NCBI RefSeq assembly: GCF_009862265.1
Contig: NZ_WWGX01000068.1
Location: 142 to 64,141, forward strand
Direction: 5' to 3'
Source of the DNA: Streptomyces sp. SID8352
GTDB lineage: Bacteria > Actinomycetota > Actinomycetes > Streptomycetales > Streptomycetaceae
Length of the DNA: 64,000 nt
The number at the start of each line of letters is the position of its first letter. Position 1 is the stretch's first letter. Below the pieces are notes generated by a model that had not been told where the DNA came from, did no database searches, and saw only the letters and a list, made by a program, of their open reading frames with translations. The translations under genes were made by a program, and so were the position numbers. This document shows positions 33,870 to 42,489 of this stretch, piece after piece.

Positions 33870-34315
33870 CGGCTGAACACTCCTGAGCTGGGACCCGGCA
33901 CTCGGTGCCGGTCGCGTTGACCCCCCGTACACGATAACTCACCATCCGATGAACTCTCAGATCGCCCGGTGTTCGTCCGCCGTCCGCCCCGGCCGGGGTG
34001 CCCCGGACCTCGGTACGGCCTTGCGCGCGGCCCCCGTTGACGACGGCCGCCACCCCCCTGCATGGGGGGTGCGCCCGCCGGACGGGGCGGAGGCCGGGGC
34101 CCGGAACGGGAGCAAGGCGCAGGGGCCCGGGTCGGAGCGACGCGCCGGCGCCCGCGCCCGCCCCGACCGGCGCGGCGCTCCCGGCCCCGGCCCCGGCCCC
34201 GGCCCGGGGAACGCTGTCCTCCGGGTCCGGGTCCGGGTCCGGGACTGGTGCGGGTGCGAGTGCGAGTGCGAGTGCGAGTGCGAGTGCGGACGACTGTGCC
34301 GGTGCGGGTACGGAA
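33870..34315. repeat. Spacer with cprB promoter and hexanucleotide repeats
   Basis: Left part: the cprB-like promoter region, with a less GC-rich patch at 33925-33960 containing the small dyad CATC-C-GATG (33943-33951) and the sequence ACGATAACTCACC. Right part: simple repeats, namely CCGGCC units (34186-34206), CCGGGT units (34220-34243) and about five GTGCGA/GAGTGC hexamers at 34254-34289. The opuC lipoprotein gene ends just after these. No gene is credible. Confidence 0.6.
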
Positions 34316-35272
34316 TCAGTCCAGGCCGACCGACTTCAGCCACTCCTTGGCCACGTCCAGCGGATCCTTCTTCTCCAACTGCACCCGGGCGTCCAGCTCG
34401 CGCAGCGTCTCGGTGTCCAGCTTGGCCGATACGTCGTTGAGCGCGGCGGCTCCCTCGGGCGGCAGTCCGTCCTTGCGGACCAGCGGGGTCACCTGGGCGA
34501 AGCCGAAGAGGTTCTCCGGGTCCTTGAGGACCACGAAGCCCTCCTTGACGATGGCCGGGTCGGTGGTGAAGACGTCCGCCGCCTGGACGGTGTTCTTCGT
34601 CAGCGCGGACTGGGTCAGCGGGCCGCCCGCGTCGAGCGCCTTGAACGACTTGAACGTGAGCCCGTAGACGGACTCCAGTCCCTTGAGGCCCTGCCTGCGG
34701 GTCTGGAACTCGGGCGAACCCCCGATCACCAGCCCGGGGGCGATGTCCTTGAGGTCGGCGAGGCTCGACTCGGAGGTGAGGCCGTGCTTCTTCGCGGTGG
34801 CCGCGTTGACGGCGACCGAGTCCTTGTCCTCGGCCGGGGAGGAGGTGAGCAGCGTCAGCTCCTTGTCCAGCTTGGCGAGGACGGCCTCGTTCACGGCCTC
34901 GGCGGAGTCCTGGGCGGCCTTGGGGTCGAGATGGGCCAGCAGGGAGCCGTTGTACTCCGGCAGCACGGTGACGGCGCCGTTCTTCATCATGGCGTAGGTC
35001 GTCTCGCGGCTGCCTATGTTGTGCTTGTAGTCGACCTTGATTCCCTTGGCCCGGAGTGCCTCGCCGTAGATGTCGGCGAGGAGGGTGCTCTCGGCGAAGT
35101 TGTTGGAGCCGACGACGACGGTGCCCTTCGCCGCCTTGTCGCCGGCCAGGGGGTCGGAGGTGTCGGAGGAGGAGCAGCCCGCGAGGAGCGCCGTCGCGGC
35201 GGTGAGCGCGACGGCGGCCGCCACGCCGGTGTGCCTGGTGCTGGTCCTGCTGCGCTTCGCGGAAGGTGTCAT
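34316..35272 (-). CDS. Osmoprotectant ABC transporter substrate-binding lipoprotein (OpuCC/ProX-like)
   Basis: A 318-residue receptor for glycine betaine, choline or related osmolytes, the last gene of a four-gene operon. The signal ends in lipobox LLAGC near residue 32, so it should be tethered to the outer membrane face. The mature protein begins VVVGSNNFAESTLLADIYGEAL, the OpuAC family hallmark, and contains VLPEYNGSLLAHL. The ATG at 35272 (MTPSAKRSRTSTRHTG) leaves a proper signal peptide; the frame runs on to 35488 without support. It is 121 bases from the permease gene, the only sizeable gap in the operon. Confidence 0.92.
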   Translation of the reverse strand: MTPSAKRSRTSTRHTGVAAAVALTAATALLAGCSSSDTSDPLAGDKAAKGTVVVGSNNFAESTLLADIYGEALRAKGIKVDYKHNIGSRETTYAMMKNGAVTVLPEYNGSLLAHLDPKAAQDSAEAVNEAVLAKLDKELTLLTSSPAEDKDSVAVNAATAKKHGLTSESSLADLKDIAPGLVIGGSPEFQTRRQGLKGLESVYGLTFKSFKALDAGGPLTQSALTKNTVQAADVFTTDPAIVKEGFVVLKDPENLFGFAQVTPLVRKDGLPPEGAAALNDVSAKLDTETLRELDARVQLEKKDPLDVAKEWLKSVGLD

Positions 35273-35393
35273 CCACCGATCCAAACGATCCGGCGCTCCG
35301 TCAGTCAAGCCCCGTCCCCCGCGCCCGCCCGTCCCGGGCACCCAGGACGCCCCTCCCGCCGCGTCACCGTCCCCCGCGCCGCCGTCCCCCGCC

Positions 35394-36059
35394 TCACCGC
35401 CCGCGCACCCCCGGCGACACCGCCGCCCGGCCGACCGCCCAGAACAGGGCGAGGGTGACCAGGGCCAGTGCGGCGACCAGGGCGGCACCGCCGACGACCT
35501 TCTCGTAGTCGCGCTGGTAGAGGCCGTCGATGATGTACCGGCCGAGGCCCCCCAGGCTGACGTAGGCGGCGATGGTGGCCGTCGAGACGACCTGGACAGC
35601 CGCCGAGCGCAGTCCGCCGAGGATCAGCGGCAGCGCGACCGGCAGTTCCACCTGGAGCAGGACGCGGCTCTCGCGCATGCCGAGGCCCCGCGCGGCGTCC
35701 ACCGGCGCCGGGTCGACGGAGCGCACCGCCTCGTAGGTGGTGACGAGGATCGGCGGCACGGCCAGCACCACCAGCGGGATCATCACCGGCAGCAGGCCGA
35801 TGCCCACCACGACGGCGATCAGCACCAGCAGCCCGAAGCTGGGCAGCGCCCGCGCGGCGGTGGCCACGAGGGCGACCACGTTGCCGCCGCGCCCGGTGTG
35901 GCCGGTGAGCAGGCCCGCGGGCAGCCCGATCGCCGCCGCCAGGACGAGCGCGAGCAGCGTGTACCCCACGTGCTCCAGCAGGCGGTTCGGGATGCCGTCG
36001 TAGCCCTGCCAGTGGGCGGCGTCGCCGAGGAAGGCGCCGACGAAGTTCAGGACGTTCAC
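35394..36059 (-). CDS. Osmoprotectant ABC transporter permease (OpuC-type, second)
   Basis: A 221-residue membrane permease of the glycine betaine/carnitine/choline family with about five to six spans; the EAA loop is seen around DAARGLGMRESRVLLQVELP. The GTG at 36059 (VNVLNFVGAF) overlaps the preceding permease stop as GTGA, indicating translational coupling. The much longer frame to 36830 is a shadow over the first permease. Confidence 0.9.
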   Translation of the reverse strand: MNVLNFVGAFLGDAAHWQGYDGIPNRLLEHVGYTLLALVLAAAIGLPAGLLTGHTGRGGNVVALVATAARALPSFGLLVLIAVVVGIGLLPVMIPLVVLAVPPILVTTYEAVRSVDPAPVDAARGLGMRESRVLLQVELPVALPLILGGLRSAAVQVVSTATIAAYVSLGGLGRYIIDGLYQRDYEKVVGGAALVAALALVTLALFWAVGRAAVSPGVRGR

Positions 36060-36760
36060 CGGGTGGCTCCCCTCGCCCCGGCCGCGTCCGGCCGCGCGGC
36101 GCCCGTCCCGGGTCGGCGGGCAGCGCGCGGCATCCACGGCGTCAGCAGTGTGCGGGCCAGCACCAGGACCGCGTCGCAGGCGATGGCCAGGACGGCGGTG
36201 GTGAGCACGGAGTTGACGGCCAGTTCGGGCCGGTCGTACTTCTGGGCGTCGGCGAGCAGGTTGCCGAGCGCGCCCTGGTTGCCGATCAGGGCGCCGACGC
36301 TGACCAGCGAGATGCTGGAGGCGGTGGCCACCCGCAGCCCGGCGAGGATCGCGGGCACCGCGATGGGCAACTGCACCTGGAGATAGCGCCGCAGCGGACC
36401 GAGGCCGAGCGCGGTGGCCGCGGCCAGGGTCTCCCGGGGCACCGAGCGCACCCCGTCGACGATGGCGGGCACCAGCACCACCAGGCTGTAGACGGCCAGC
36501 GGGATCATCACCGTCAGTTCGGTCTGGCCGGTGTAGTCGATGAGGACGACGAACACGGCCAGGGACGGGACGGCGTAGAACACCGTCGTCACGCCCAGCA
36601 CCGGCGGGTACAGCCAGCGCAGCCGCACACAGAGCTGGGCCAGCGGCAGCGCGAGCAGCAGCCCGGCCAGGACCGGCAGCAGGGCCTCGCGCAGGTGCAG
36701 GCCGATCAGCCCGGCGTAGGTGTTCTGGAGGTCGCTGGGGATGTCGAAGAAGCCGTTCAC
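36056..36760 (-). CDS. Osmoprotectant ABC transporter permease (OpuC-type, first)
   Basis: A 234-residue permease of the same family as its neighbour, presumably forming a heterodimer with it. It begins VNGFFDIPSDLQNTYAGLIGLHL and has the cytoplasmic loop AAATALGLGPLRRYLQVQLP. The GTG at 36760 overlaps the ATPase stop as GTGA. A short disordered C-terminal tail rich in Ala, Arg and Pro ends it. Confidence 0.9.
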   Translation of the reverse strand: MNGFFDIPSDLQNTYAGLIGLHLREALLPVLAGLLLALPLAQLCVRLRWLYPPVLGVTTVFYAVPSLAVFVVLIDYTGQTELTVMIPLAVYSLVVLVPAIVDGVRSVPRETLAAATALGLGPLRRYLQVQLPIAVPAILAGLRVATASSISLVSVGALIGNQGALGNLLADAQKYDRPELAVNSVLTTAVLAIACDAVLVLARTLLTPWMPRAARRPGTGAARPDAAGARGATR

Positions 36761-38181
36761 GGGGCGACCCCCGCCCCGTCGGCGCCCCCGGCGCCGGAGC
36801 CCCCGGCCCCGCCCGCCCGGACGGCGGCACCGTCCCGGCCGTCGCCGTCCGGCCCGTCGCGGTCCCGGCCGTCGCCGTCCGGCCCGTCGCGGTCCCGGCC
36901 GTCGCCGTCCGGCCCGTCGCGGTCCCGGCCGTCGCCGTCCGGCCCGTCGCGGTCCCGGCCGTCGCCGTCCGGCCCGTCGCGGTCCCGGCCGTCGCCGTCC
37001 GGCCCGTCGCGGTCCGGGCCGTCGCCGTCGCGGCCCGCCACCGCCTCCGCCCCCGCGCCGGTGCGCCCGTCCCCGGCCCGTCCGGCGGCGTGTGCCCCGC
37101 GGACGGCCTCGCCGATGGCCTCCTGGGAGACCACGCCGGTCACCCGGCCCGCGTCGTCCACCGCGACGGCCCAGCCGGTCGGCGAGAGCACCGCGGAGTC
37201 CAGGGCGGCCCGCAGCGAGTCGGTGCCGGGCCGGAACGGCCGACCGTGGGGCAGCAGCCGGTCCGCCGCTACGGCCCCGGCGGCCGTCGCGTCCGGGCCG
37301 GCCCAGCCGAGCGGGCACCCCTCGGCGTCGGTGACCAGCAGGTGGCCGCCCACCGCGGCGGCCCCGGCCACCGGCGGCGGGACGGCACCGGCCCGGACGA
37401 CCGGGGCGGTGGTCGGCTCCAGGGCGGCCGAGGAGAAGAAGGACAGCCGCCGGATGCCCCGGTCGGCGCCGAGGAAGTCCTCGACGAAGGCGTCGACCGG
37501 GTCGGACAGCAGGTCGGCGGGGGTGGCGAACTGGGCGAGCCGGCCGCCGGTGCGCATCACCGCGACCCGGGTGCCCAGCTTGACGGCCTCGTCGATGTCA
37601 TGGGTGACGAAGACGATGGTCTTGCCCAACTCGCCCTGGAGGCGGAGCAGTTCGTCCTGGAGCCCCTTGCGCACCACGGGGTCGACGGCCGAGAACGGCT
37701 CGTCCATCAAGAGCACCGGCGGATCGGCGGCCAGCGCCCGTGCCACGCCGACGCGCTGCTGCTGCCCCCCGGAGAGCTGGTACGGGTAGCGCCGGGCGAG
37801 CGAGGCGTCCAGGCCGACGCGCTCCATGAGTTCCGCCGCCCGCGCCCGGTACGCGCGGCGCCCCCAGCCGAGCATGCGGGGCACGGTGGCGATGTTGTCG
37901 AGCACGGTGCGGTGCGGGAAGAGTCCGGCGTTCTGGATGACGTAGCCCATGGACCGGCGCAGCTCGGTGACGGGGCGGTCCCGGATGTCGGCGCCGTCGA
38001 GGAGGATGCTGCCCTCGGTGGGGTCGGTCATCCGGTTGATCATGCGCAGGGTCGTCGTCTTGCCGCAGCCGGAGGGGCCGACGAGGACGGTGATGGAGCG
38101 GTCGGGTATCTCCAGGGACAGGCGGTCCACGGCGACCGTGCCGTCCGGGTACCGCTTGGTGACTGACGCGATCCGTATCAA
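36757..38181 (-). CDS. Osmoprotectant ABC transporter ATPase with CBS domain and decapeptide repeats (OpuCA-like)
   Basis: A 474-residue ATP-binding subunit and first gene of the opuC operon. Walker A is GPSGCGKTTT, signature LSGGQQQR, Walker B VLLMDEPFSAVD, and FVTHD holds the switch His. A CBS-like segment (WAVAVDDAGRVTGVVSQEAI, about 337-357) may sense ionic strength as in OpuA. Then follows an Asp/Arg/Gly/Pro-rich tail in which a ten-residue unit of the type GRDRDGPDGD is repeated six times (about 388-447). The start is the TTG at 38181 (LIRIASVTKRYPDG), because GTC precedes it and the longer frame to 38337 is low complexity. The tail is unusual for the family. Confidence 0.9.
   Translation of the reverse strand: MIRIASVTKRYPDGTVAVDRLSLEIPDRSITVLVGPSGCGKTTTLRMINRMTDPTEGSILLDGADIRDRPVTELRRSMGYVIQNAGLFPHRTVLDNIATVPRMLGWGRRAYRARAAELMERVGLDASLARRYPYQLSGGQQQRVGVARALAADPPVLLMDEPFSAVDPVVRKGLQDELLRLQGELGKTIVFVTHDIDEAVKLGTRVAVMRTGGRLAQFATPADLLSDPVDAFVEDFLGADRGIRRLSFFSSAALEPTTAPVVRAGAVPPPVAGAAAVGGHLLVTDAEGCPLGWAGPDATAAGAVAADRLLPHGRPFRPGTDSLRAALDSAVLSPTGWAVAVDDAGRVTGVVSQEAIGEAVRGAHAAGRAGDGRTGAGAEAVAGRDGDGPDRDGPDGDGRDRDGPDGDGRDRDGPDGDGRDRDGPDGDGRDRDGPDGDGRDRDGPDGDGRDGAAVRAGGAGGSGAGGADGAGVAP
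36841..37020. repeat. Six tandem 30-bp repeats inside the OpuC ATPase gene
   Basis: Six consecutive 30-bp units fill this interval; the first five are identical and the sixth differs by one base. The unit is a multiple of three, so each adds ten residues (pattern GRDRDGPDGD on the minus strand) without shifting the frame. Partial copies flank both ends. Confidence 0.95.
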
Positions 38182-38354
38182 GACGCGGGGTGCCCTTCGG
38201 TCTGGCGGGAGCCGCCCGCTCCGGCCCCGGTCCGCGGGCCGTCTCCGGCCGGGCGCGAACGGCGGCCGAGGGGGCGGGCCTGCTGCGGGCCGGGCCCGCT
38301 GTTCGGGGCCTCTCCTTCCCCCTGTCCGGCCGTTCACACCGGCCTTGCGACGGG

Positions 38355-38384
38355 CGCGGCCCCGGCGTCGGAGCCGGGGCCGCG
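38355..38384 (-). terminator. Hairpin terminator after msrB
   Basis: A perfect 12-bp inverted repeat (38355-38366 with 38373-38384) with a six-base loop lies 44 bases past the msrB stop. It separates murC-msrB from the opuC operon on the same strand. A run of nine G follows it on the + strand. Confidence 0.7.
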
Positions 38385-38427
38385 GGGGGGGGCGAGGTGG
38401 TGGGGGTCGGTGCCGGGCGGGGCCCGG

Positions 38428-38835
38428 TCAGTCGCCCGTCGGCGTCAGCCGCAGGGAGACGCTGTTGATGCAGTACCGCTGGTCGGTCGGGGTCGGATAG
38501 CCCTCGCCCTCGAAGACGTGCCCCAGGTGGGAGCCGCAGCGGGCGCAGCGCACCTCGGTGCGGACCATGCCGTGCGAGCGGTCCTCGATCAGCTCGACCG
38601 CGTCGGTGTCCTTGGGGTCGAAGAAGGACGGCCAGCCGCAGTGGGAGGCGAACTTCGTCTCCGAGGTGAACAGTTCGGCGCCGCAGGCCCGGCAGGCGTA
38701 CACCCCCGCGGTGCTGGTGTCCGTGTACTCACCGGTGAAGGCCGGTTCGGTGCCCGCCCGGCGCAGGACGGCGTACTCGCCCGGGGTCAGCTCCGCGCGC
38801 CACTGCTCGTCCGTTTTCTCGACGTCGTACGCCAT
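38428..38835 (-). CDS. msrB: Peptide-methionine (R)-S-oxide reductase MsrB
   Basis: A 135-residue repair enzyme that reduces the R-epimer of methionine sulfoxide in proteins. Two zinc-binding pairs are visible, CRAC and CARC, as is HCGWPSFFDP, and the catalytic Cys lies in RYCINSVSLRL. Length is normal for the single-domain family. The start at 38835 (MAYDVEKTDEQW) is preferred over the ATG six bases upstream because AAGAGG is better spaced. It follows murC by 31 bases on the same strand and is closed by a hairpin, so the two likely share a transcript. Confidence 0.96.
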   Translation of the reverse strand: MAYDVEKTDEQWRAELTPGEYAVLRRAGTEPAFTGEYTDTSTAGVYACRACGAELFTSETKFASHCGWPSFFDPKDTDAVELIEDRSHGMVRTEVRCARCGSHLGHVFEGEGYPTPTDQRYCINSVSLRLTPTGD

Positions 38836-38866
38836 GGTCATCAGCCTCTTGTCCGCGTTGTTCCGC

Positions 38867-40264
38867 TTATTCCGCCGTGTCCGACAGCCGGTCCAGGATG
38901 CGCGGTCCGAGGTCGGTGACGTCGCCCGCGCCCATGGTGAGAACGAGATCGCCGGGCTTCGCCATTCCCGCGACGACGACGGGGGCCGCCTCCTTGTCGT
39001 GGACGGCGGTGACGTCGGCGCCGGCCGCGCGGGCCGCCTCGACGATCACGGCGCTGGTGACGCCGGGGATCGGGTCCTCGCGGGCCGGGTAGATGTCGAG
39101 GACGACGGAGGCGTCGGCCAGGGCCAGGGCGGTGCCCATCTCCTTGCCCAGTTCCCGGGTGCGGGAGAAGAGGTGCGGCTGGAAGAGGACGAGGATGCGG
39201 GCGTCGCCGGCGGCGGGGCGCATGGCCTCCAGGTCGGCGGTCATCTCGGACGGGTGGTGGGCGTAGGAGTCGACGACCTGGACCCCGGCCGCCTCGCCCT
39301 TGAGCTGGAGGCGGCGCTTGACCCCGGTGTAGGCGGCCAGCGCGGGGGCCGTCTCGGCGGCCGGGATGCCGAGGGCCGCGGCGGCTGCGAGCGCGGCGAC
39401 GGCGTTGTGGGCGTAGTGGCGGCCGGGGACGGAGACGCCGAAGGTCAGCTCCTCGCCGTCGATCAGCACGGTGACCTCGCTGCGGAGGCCCTGCGGGACG
39501 ACCGAGAGGATGCGCACGTCGGCGTCCTCGGACTCCCCGTACGTGACCGTGCGCACCGAGCCGGCCAGTCGCCGGGTCAGTTCGCGGGCGCCCTCGTGGT
39601 CGGCGGAGACCACCAGGGTGCCGCCGGGGACGATCCGCCCGGCGAAGGTCTCGAAGGACGCGTGGATCTCGTCCATGGAGGCGTAGTTGGCGTGGTGGTC
39701 GAGTTCGACGTTGAGGACGACGGCGACCTCGGGGGCGTACTTGTGGAAGCTGCGGTCGCTCTCGTCGGCCTCCGCGACGAAGATCTCACCGTCGCCGTGC
39801 AGGGCGTTGGAGCCGGGGGCGTCCAGGTCGCCGCCGATGGCGTACGAGGGGGAGCGGCCCAGCGCGTCGAGGGTGACCGCCAGCATGGAGGTGGTGGTGG
39901 TCTTGCCGTGCGTTCCGGCGACGGCGATCGGGCGCAGCCCGTCCATCAGGGCGGCCAGCGCGTCGGAGCGGTGCACGACGGGGATGCCCAGCTCGGCGGC
40001 GCGGGCCAGCTCCGGGTTGTCCTCGCGGATGGCGGAGGAGACGACCACACAGCTCGCGTCGTCGGCCAGGTGCCCGGCGGCGTGGCCGATGTGCACGGTG
40101 GCGCCCAGGGCGCGCAGCGCCTCGGCGGTGGCGGAGTCCCGGGCGTCGCTGCCGGCCACCCGGGCGCCGCGCTGGGCGAGGATCTTGGCGATGCCCGACA
40201 TCCCGGCGCCGCCGATGCCGATGAAGTGCGGTCGGTCCATGGCGGCAGGAAGGCCGGGTGCCAT
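38867..40264 (-). CDS. murC: UDP-N-acetylmuramate-L-alanine ligase MurC
   Basis: A 465-residue cytoplasmic Mur ligase that adds L-Ala to UDP-MurNAc in peptidoglycan synthesis. The N-terminal Rossmann domain has FIGIGGAGMSG, the ATP P-loop is GTHGKTTTT, the central domain has EADESDRSF and LDHHANY, and the C-terminal domain has DSYAHHPSEM. Its length is typical. It lies apart from the usual division/cell wall cluster, as remembered for other Streptomyces, and heads a small unit with msrB. The first 8 residues (MAPGLPAA) could be spurious if MDRPHFIGIGG is the true start. Confidence 0.97.
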   Translation of the reverse strand: MAPGLPAAMDRPHFIGIGGAGMSGIAKILAQRGARVAGSDARDSATAEALRALGATVHIGHAAGHLADDASCVVVSSAIREDNPELARAAELGIPVVHRSDALAALMDGLRPIAVAGTHGKTTTTSMLAVTLDALGRSPSYAIGGDLDAPGSNALHGDGEIFVAEADESDRSFHKYAPEVAVVLNVELDHHANYASMDEIHASFETFAGRIVPGGTLVVSADHEGARELTRRLAGSVRTVTYGESEDADVRILSVVPQGLRSEVTVLIDGEELTFGVSVPGRHYAHNAVAALAAAAALGIPAAETAPALAAYTGVKRRLQLKGEAAGVQVVDSYAHHPSEMTADLEAMRPAAGDARILVLFQPHLFSRTRELGKEMGTALALADASVVLDIYPAREDPIPGVTSAVIVEAARAAGADVTAVHDKEAAPVVVAGMAKPGDLVLTMGAGDVTDLGPRILDRLSDTAE

Positions 40265-40351
40265 GCGCTGTTCTCCCCAGTGGTGCGGTCGCTGCTGCGA
40301 CGGTGGCGCCGCCGGCCGCCGGTGCGACGGGGCCCCGGCGGCGGTACGGCG

Positions 40352-40386
40352 GGTGGGCGCGCCCCGCGCGGGAGCGCGGCCCCACC
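40352..40386 (-). terminator. Hairpin directly after the Usp-like gene
   Basis: An imperfect inverted repeat (arms GGTGGG...CGCGC and GCGCGG...CCCACC with a two-base bulge) ends one base before the stop codon of the Usp-like gene on the minus strand, separating it from murC. Confidence 0.45.
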
Positions 40387-40860
40387 CTATGCCTTGCTGT
40401 GGGAGAAGAGTTTCAGGACCGGCACCCCGACCTCGTGGCGGGCGCGGGAGGCCCAGTCCCGGTGGAAGAACTCCTCCACGTAGTGGGGGTCGGTGAGGAC
40501 GATCACCTCGTCGGCGCGGGTCTCCTGGACGAGGCTCTTGAGGGCGTCCAGGGGGTGGTCCTCGATCAGCCGGCCCTCGGCGTCGGCCCCGGCGGCGCGC
40601 AGCGCGGCGAGCGAGACCTCCAGCGCGCGGCGGCCGATGCTCAGGGCCTCCTCGCCCTCGGGGGTGCCGCCCTCGCGGACGGCCTCGTCCAGTTCACCGA
40701 GGGCGACGTCGTCGATGGCTCTGAGCAGCCGGTCGGCCTGGTCGCCGCGCGGCTGGAGCAGGACGTGGAAGGCGACCGGCTCGTCCCCGTGCAGGGTGGT
40801 GACGAACTCCACGTCGACGGAGGTCAGGGCCTTCTCGATCATCAGAACGCTGGTGAACAC
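40387..40860 (-). CDS. Conserved actinobacterial protein, Usp-like
   Basis: A 157-residue protein conserved in Streptomyces upstream of murC. The central ADEVIVLTDPHYVEEFFHRDWASRA segment and overall alternating pattern resemble universal stress protein or nucleotide-binding alpha/beta folds. In some genomes it is labelled indole-3-glycerol phosphate synthase, which the sequence does not support: it is too short and has no IGPS motif. The GTG at 40860 (VFTSVLMIEKAL) follows AAGGGGG at good spacing. Function unknown. Confidence 0.8.
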   Translation of the reverse strand: MFTSVLMIEKALTSVDVEFVTTLHGDEPVAFHVLLQPRGDQADRLLRAIDDVALGELDEAVREGGTPEGEEALSIGRRALEVSLAALRAAGADAEGRLIEDHPLDALKSLVQETRADEVIVLTDPHYVEEFFHRDWASRARHEVGVPVLKLFSHSKA

Positions 40861-41712
40861 CAGACGCCCCCTTCTGCTTCCGGGGCCCGTGGGCCCGCTC
40901 TCCGCAAGCCGTGGCGCACAGACCTGCGGAAACCATTTTTCCCCGTGATCGCACGGGTACTGCCTGATTCAGTGTGCCCGGCGCGACTTAAACGGAACGA
41001 TAGATTCCGCCTTCATAACCGGAAGTGCGGTACCACCCGAACCCGCGTCCGGACCCCGCCGTGCGACCTGGGGCGGAACGCGGGGTCGGGTGCGGGCGTA
41101 CGGGGTGGGGAGCGCCGGGGCGAACGGGTCGGGGCCCACCCGGGCGTACGGGTGGGGGCCGGGGTCACGGGGCGGCCGGGCGGAGTCGGGCGTGCGACGC
41201 ACGCGGGTCGTGCGGCGGCACGGGACGGTGGGACCGGGGGTGGCGTGCGGCGCGGGCGCGGGTCCTACGGCGGTCGGCACCGGGCGGTGGGAGCGGGGCG
41301 GGGTACGGGCTCCCGAGGCCGTGCCCCGCCCGGCACGGGCTCCCGAGGCCGTCGTGCGGGACCGGGCACGGGAACGAGGCGTGCGGAGCCGCCACCGGGC
41401 GGGGCCGACCGGGTCGGGGGGCCGGGGCAGGGAACGGGGCAGAGGTGAGCCCCGGGCGGGAGCCGGGGGGCGGGTGAGGGCCGGGGCGGGCGGCGCCAGG
41501 GGCCGGGCCCCGACGTACGGGAGGGCCGGGAGGTCCCCTCGCGGCCCGGGGGCCGGGGCGGCCCAGGAGGTCCGAGGGGGCCAGGGCGGCCCCGGATCGG
41601 GCCCTGGGCCGGGTGACGGGTGACGGGTGACGAATGGCGGGACGGCGGGCGGCGGAACGGCGGGACCCCGGGGTGGGCGCGGCGCCCCGCCCTCCCCGGG
41701 GCACGGGGCCGG
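40861..41712. repeat. 852-base gene-free region with direct repeats
   Basis: The left end (40935-41030) is AT-richer, contains the dyad CCCGTG-ATCG-CACGGG (40942-40957) and probably holds the promoter of the Usp-like gene. The rest is GC-rich with repeats: CACGGGCTCCCGAGGCCGT-type units near 41305-41355, GGGCGTACGGGTGGGG-type units near 41095-41160, and three TGACGGG copies near 41613-41635. Open frames here show no homology I recognise and no ribosome-binding sites. Confidence 0.55.
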
Positions 41713-42489
41713 TCAGACGCGCCGGTAGCGGCTGAAGAGGAAGCCCTGCTCCTCCAGGAGCGACGACAGGACGAACCGCCGGGGCACCTCCACCGGGGGG
41801 CCGCCCGCGATGCGCTGCGCGGCGCCCCCGGTCAGCACCGGCGCGAGGGTCAGGCACATCTCGTCCAGGACGCCGGCCGCGATGAACTGGCCGAGCAGCC
41901 GGGGACCGCCCTCCGTGAGCAGCCGGGTGTGGCCGAGCCCGGCCAGGGCGCTCACGGCGCGGGCCGGGTCCACCCCGGCGCCGTCCCCGGCGACGACCAC
42001 CCGGGCCCCGGCCCGCTCGGCGGCGGCCACCCGGGCGGGATCGGCCGCGGCGCCAGTCAGTAGCAGCGTCGGCACCAGCGGCGAGGTGAACAGCGGAAGG
42101 GTGAGATCCAGGTCCAGGCTCGCGCTGACCACCGCGATCACCGGCGCGGGCCCCTGCCTGGCGGCCTCCCGGCGGGCGGCGAACTCGGCGCGGGCGCGGG
42201 CCGGGCGGTACCCCTCGCGGCGCACCGTCTCGGCACCGGCGACGATCACGTCCGCCAGTCCCCGCAGGGTGCCGAAGATCCGCATGTCGGCCGCGCCGGA
42301 GATGGGCTGGGAGCGGCCGTCGTGCTGGGCGGCCCCGTCGAGCGTGGAGACCATGTTGGCACGCAGCCAGGCCCCGGCGCGGCCGTCCGGCTCCGGGTAG
42401 GCGTAGGCGGTGGCCAACTCGTCGAGGCTCCACTCGTGTCCGGACCCGTCGTCGGCGGTCGGCTCGCTCACAGGAAACAGGCGTCGCAT
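41713..42489 (-). CDS. RibD C-terminal (pyrimidine reductase) family protein
   Basis: A 258-residue dihydrofolate-reductase-like protein of the RibD_C family, which in riboflavin synthesis reduces the ribosyl side chain of the pyrimidine intermediate. It opens with LRANMVSTLDGAA, the family substrate-binding motif, and has VIVAGAETVRREGY and LLTEGGPRLLGQF, which bind NADPH and substrate. There is no deaminase domain and no rib cluster nearby, so the natural substrate is unclear. The ATG at 42489 (MRRLFPVSEPT) is chosen; GAGGAG lies very close upstream. The open frame beyond it to 43146 is a GC shadow. Confidence 0.86.
   Translation of the reverse strand: MRRLFPVSEPTADDGSGHEWSLDELATAYAYPEPDGRAGAWLRANMVSTLDGAAQHDGRSQPISGAADMRIFGTLRGLADVIVAGAETVRREGYRPARARAEFAARREAARQGPAPVIAVVSASLDLDLTLPLFTSPLVPTLLLTGAAADPARVAAAERAGARVVVAGDGAGVDPARAVSALAGLGHTRLLTEGGPRLLGQFIAAGVLDEMCLTLAPVLTGGAAQRIAGGPPVEVPRRFVLSSLLEEQGFLFSRYRRV

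Noticed and set aside
36841..37020. CRISPR-like regular repeats
   Set aside because: Units abut with no spacers, lie in a coding frame and keep a ten-residue period; there are no cas genes.
40387..40860. Indole-3-glycerol phosphate synthase
   Set aside because: This label is sometimes attached to homologues, but the protein is far too short and lacks all IGPS motifs.
41090..41623. 177-residue Gly/Arg-rich ORF on the + strand
   Set aside because: It is built from the direct repeats of the spacer, has no ribosome-binding site and no conserved sequence.
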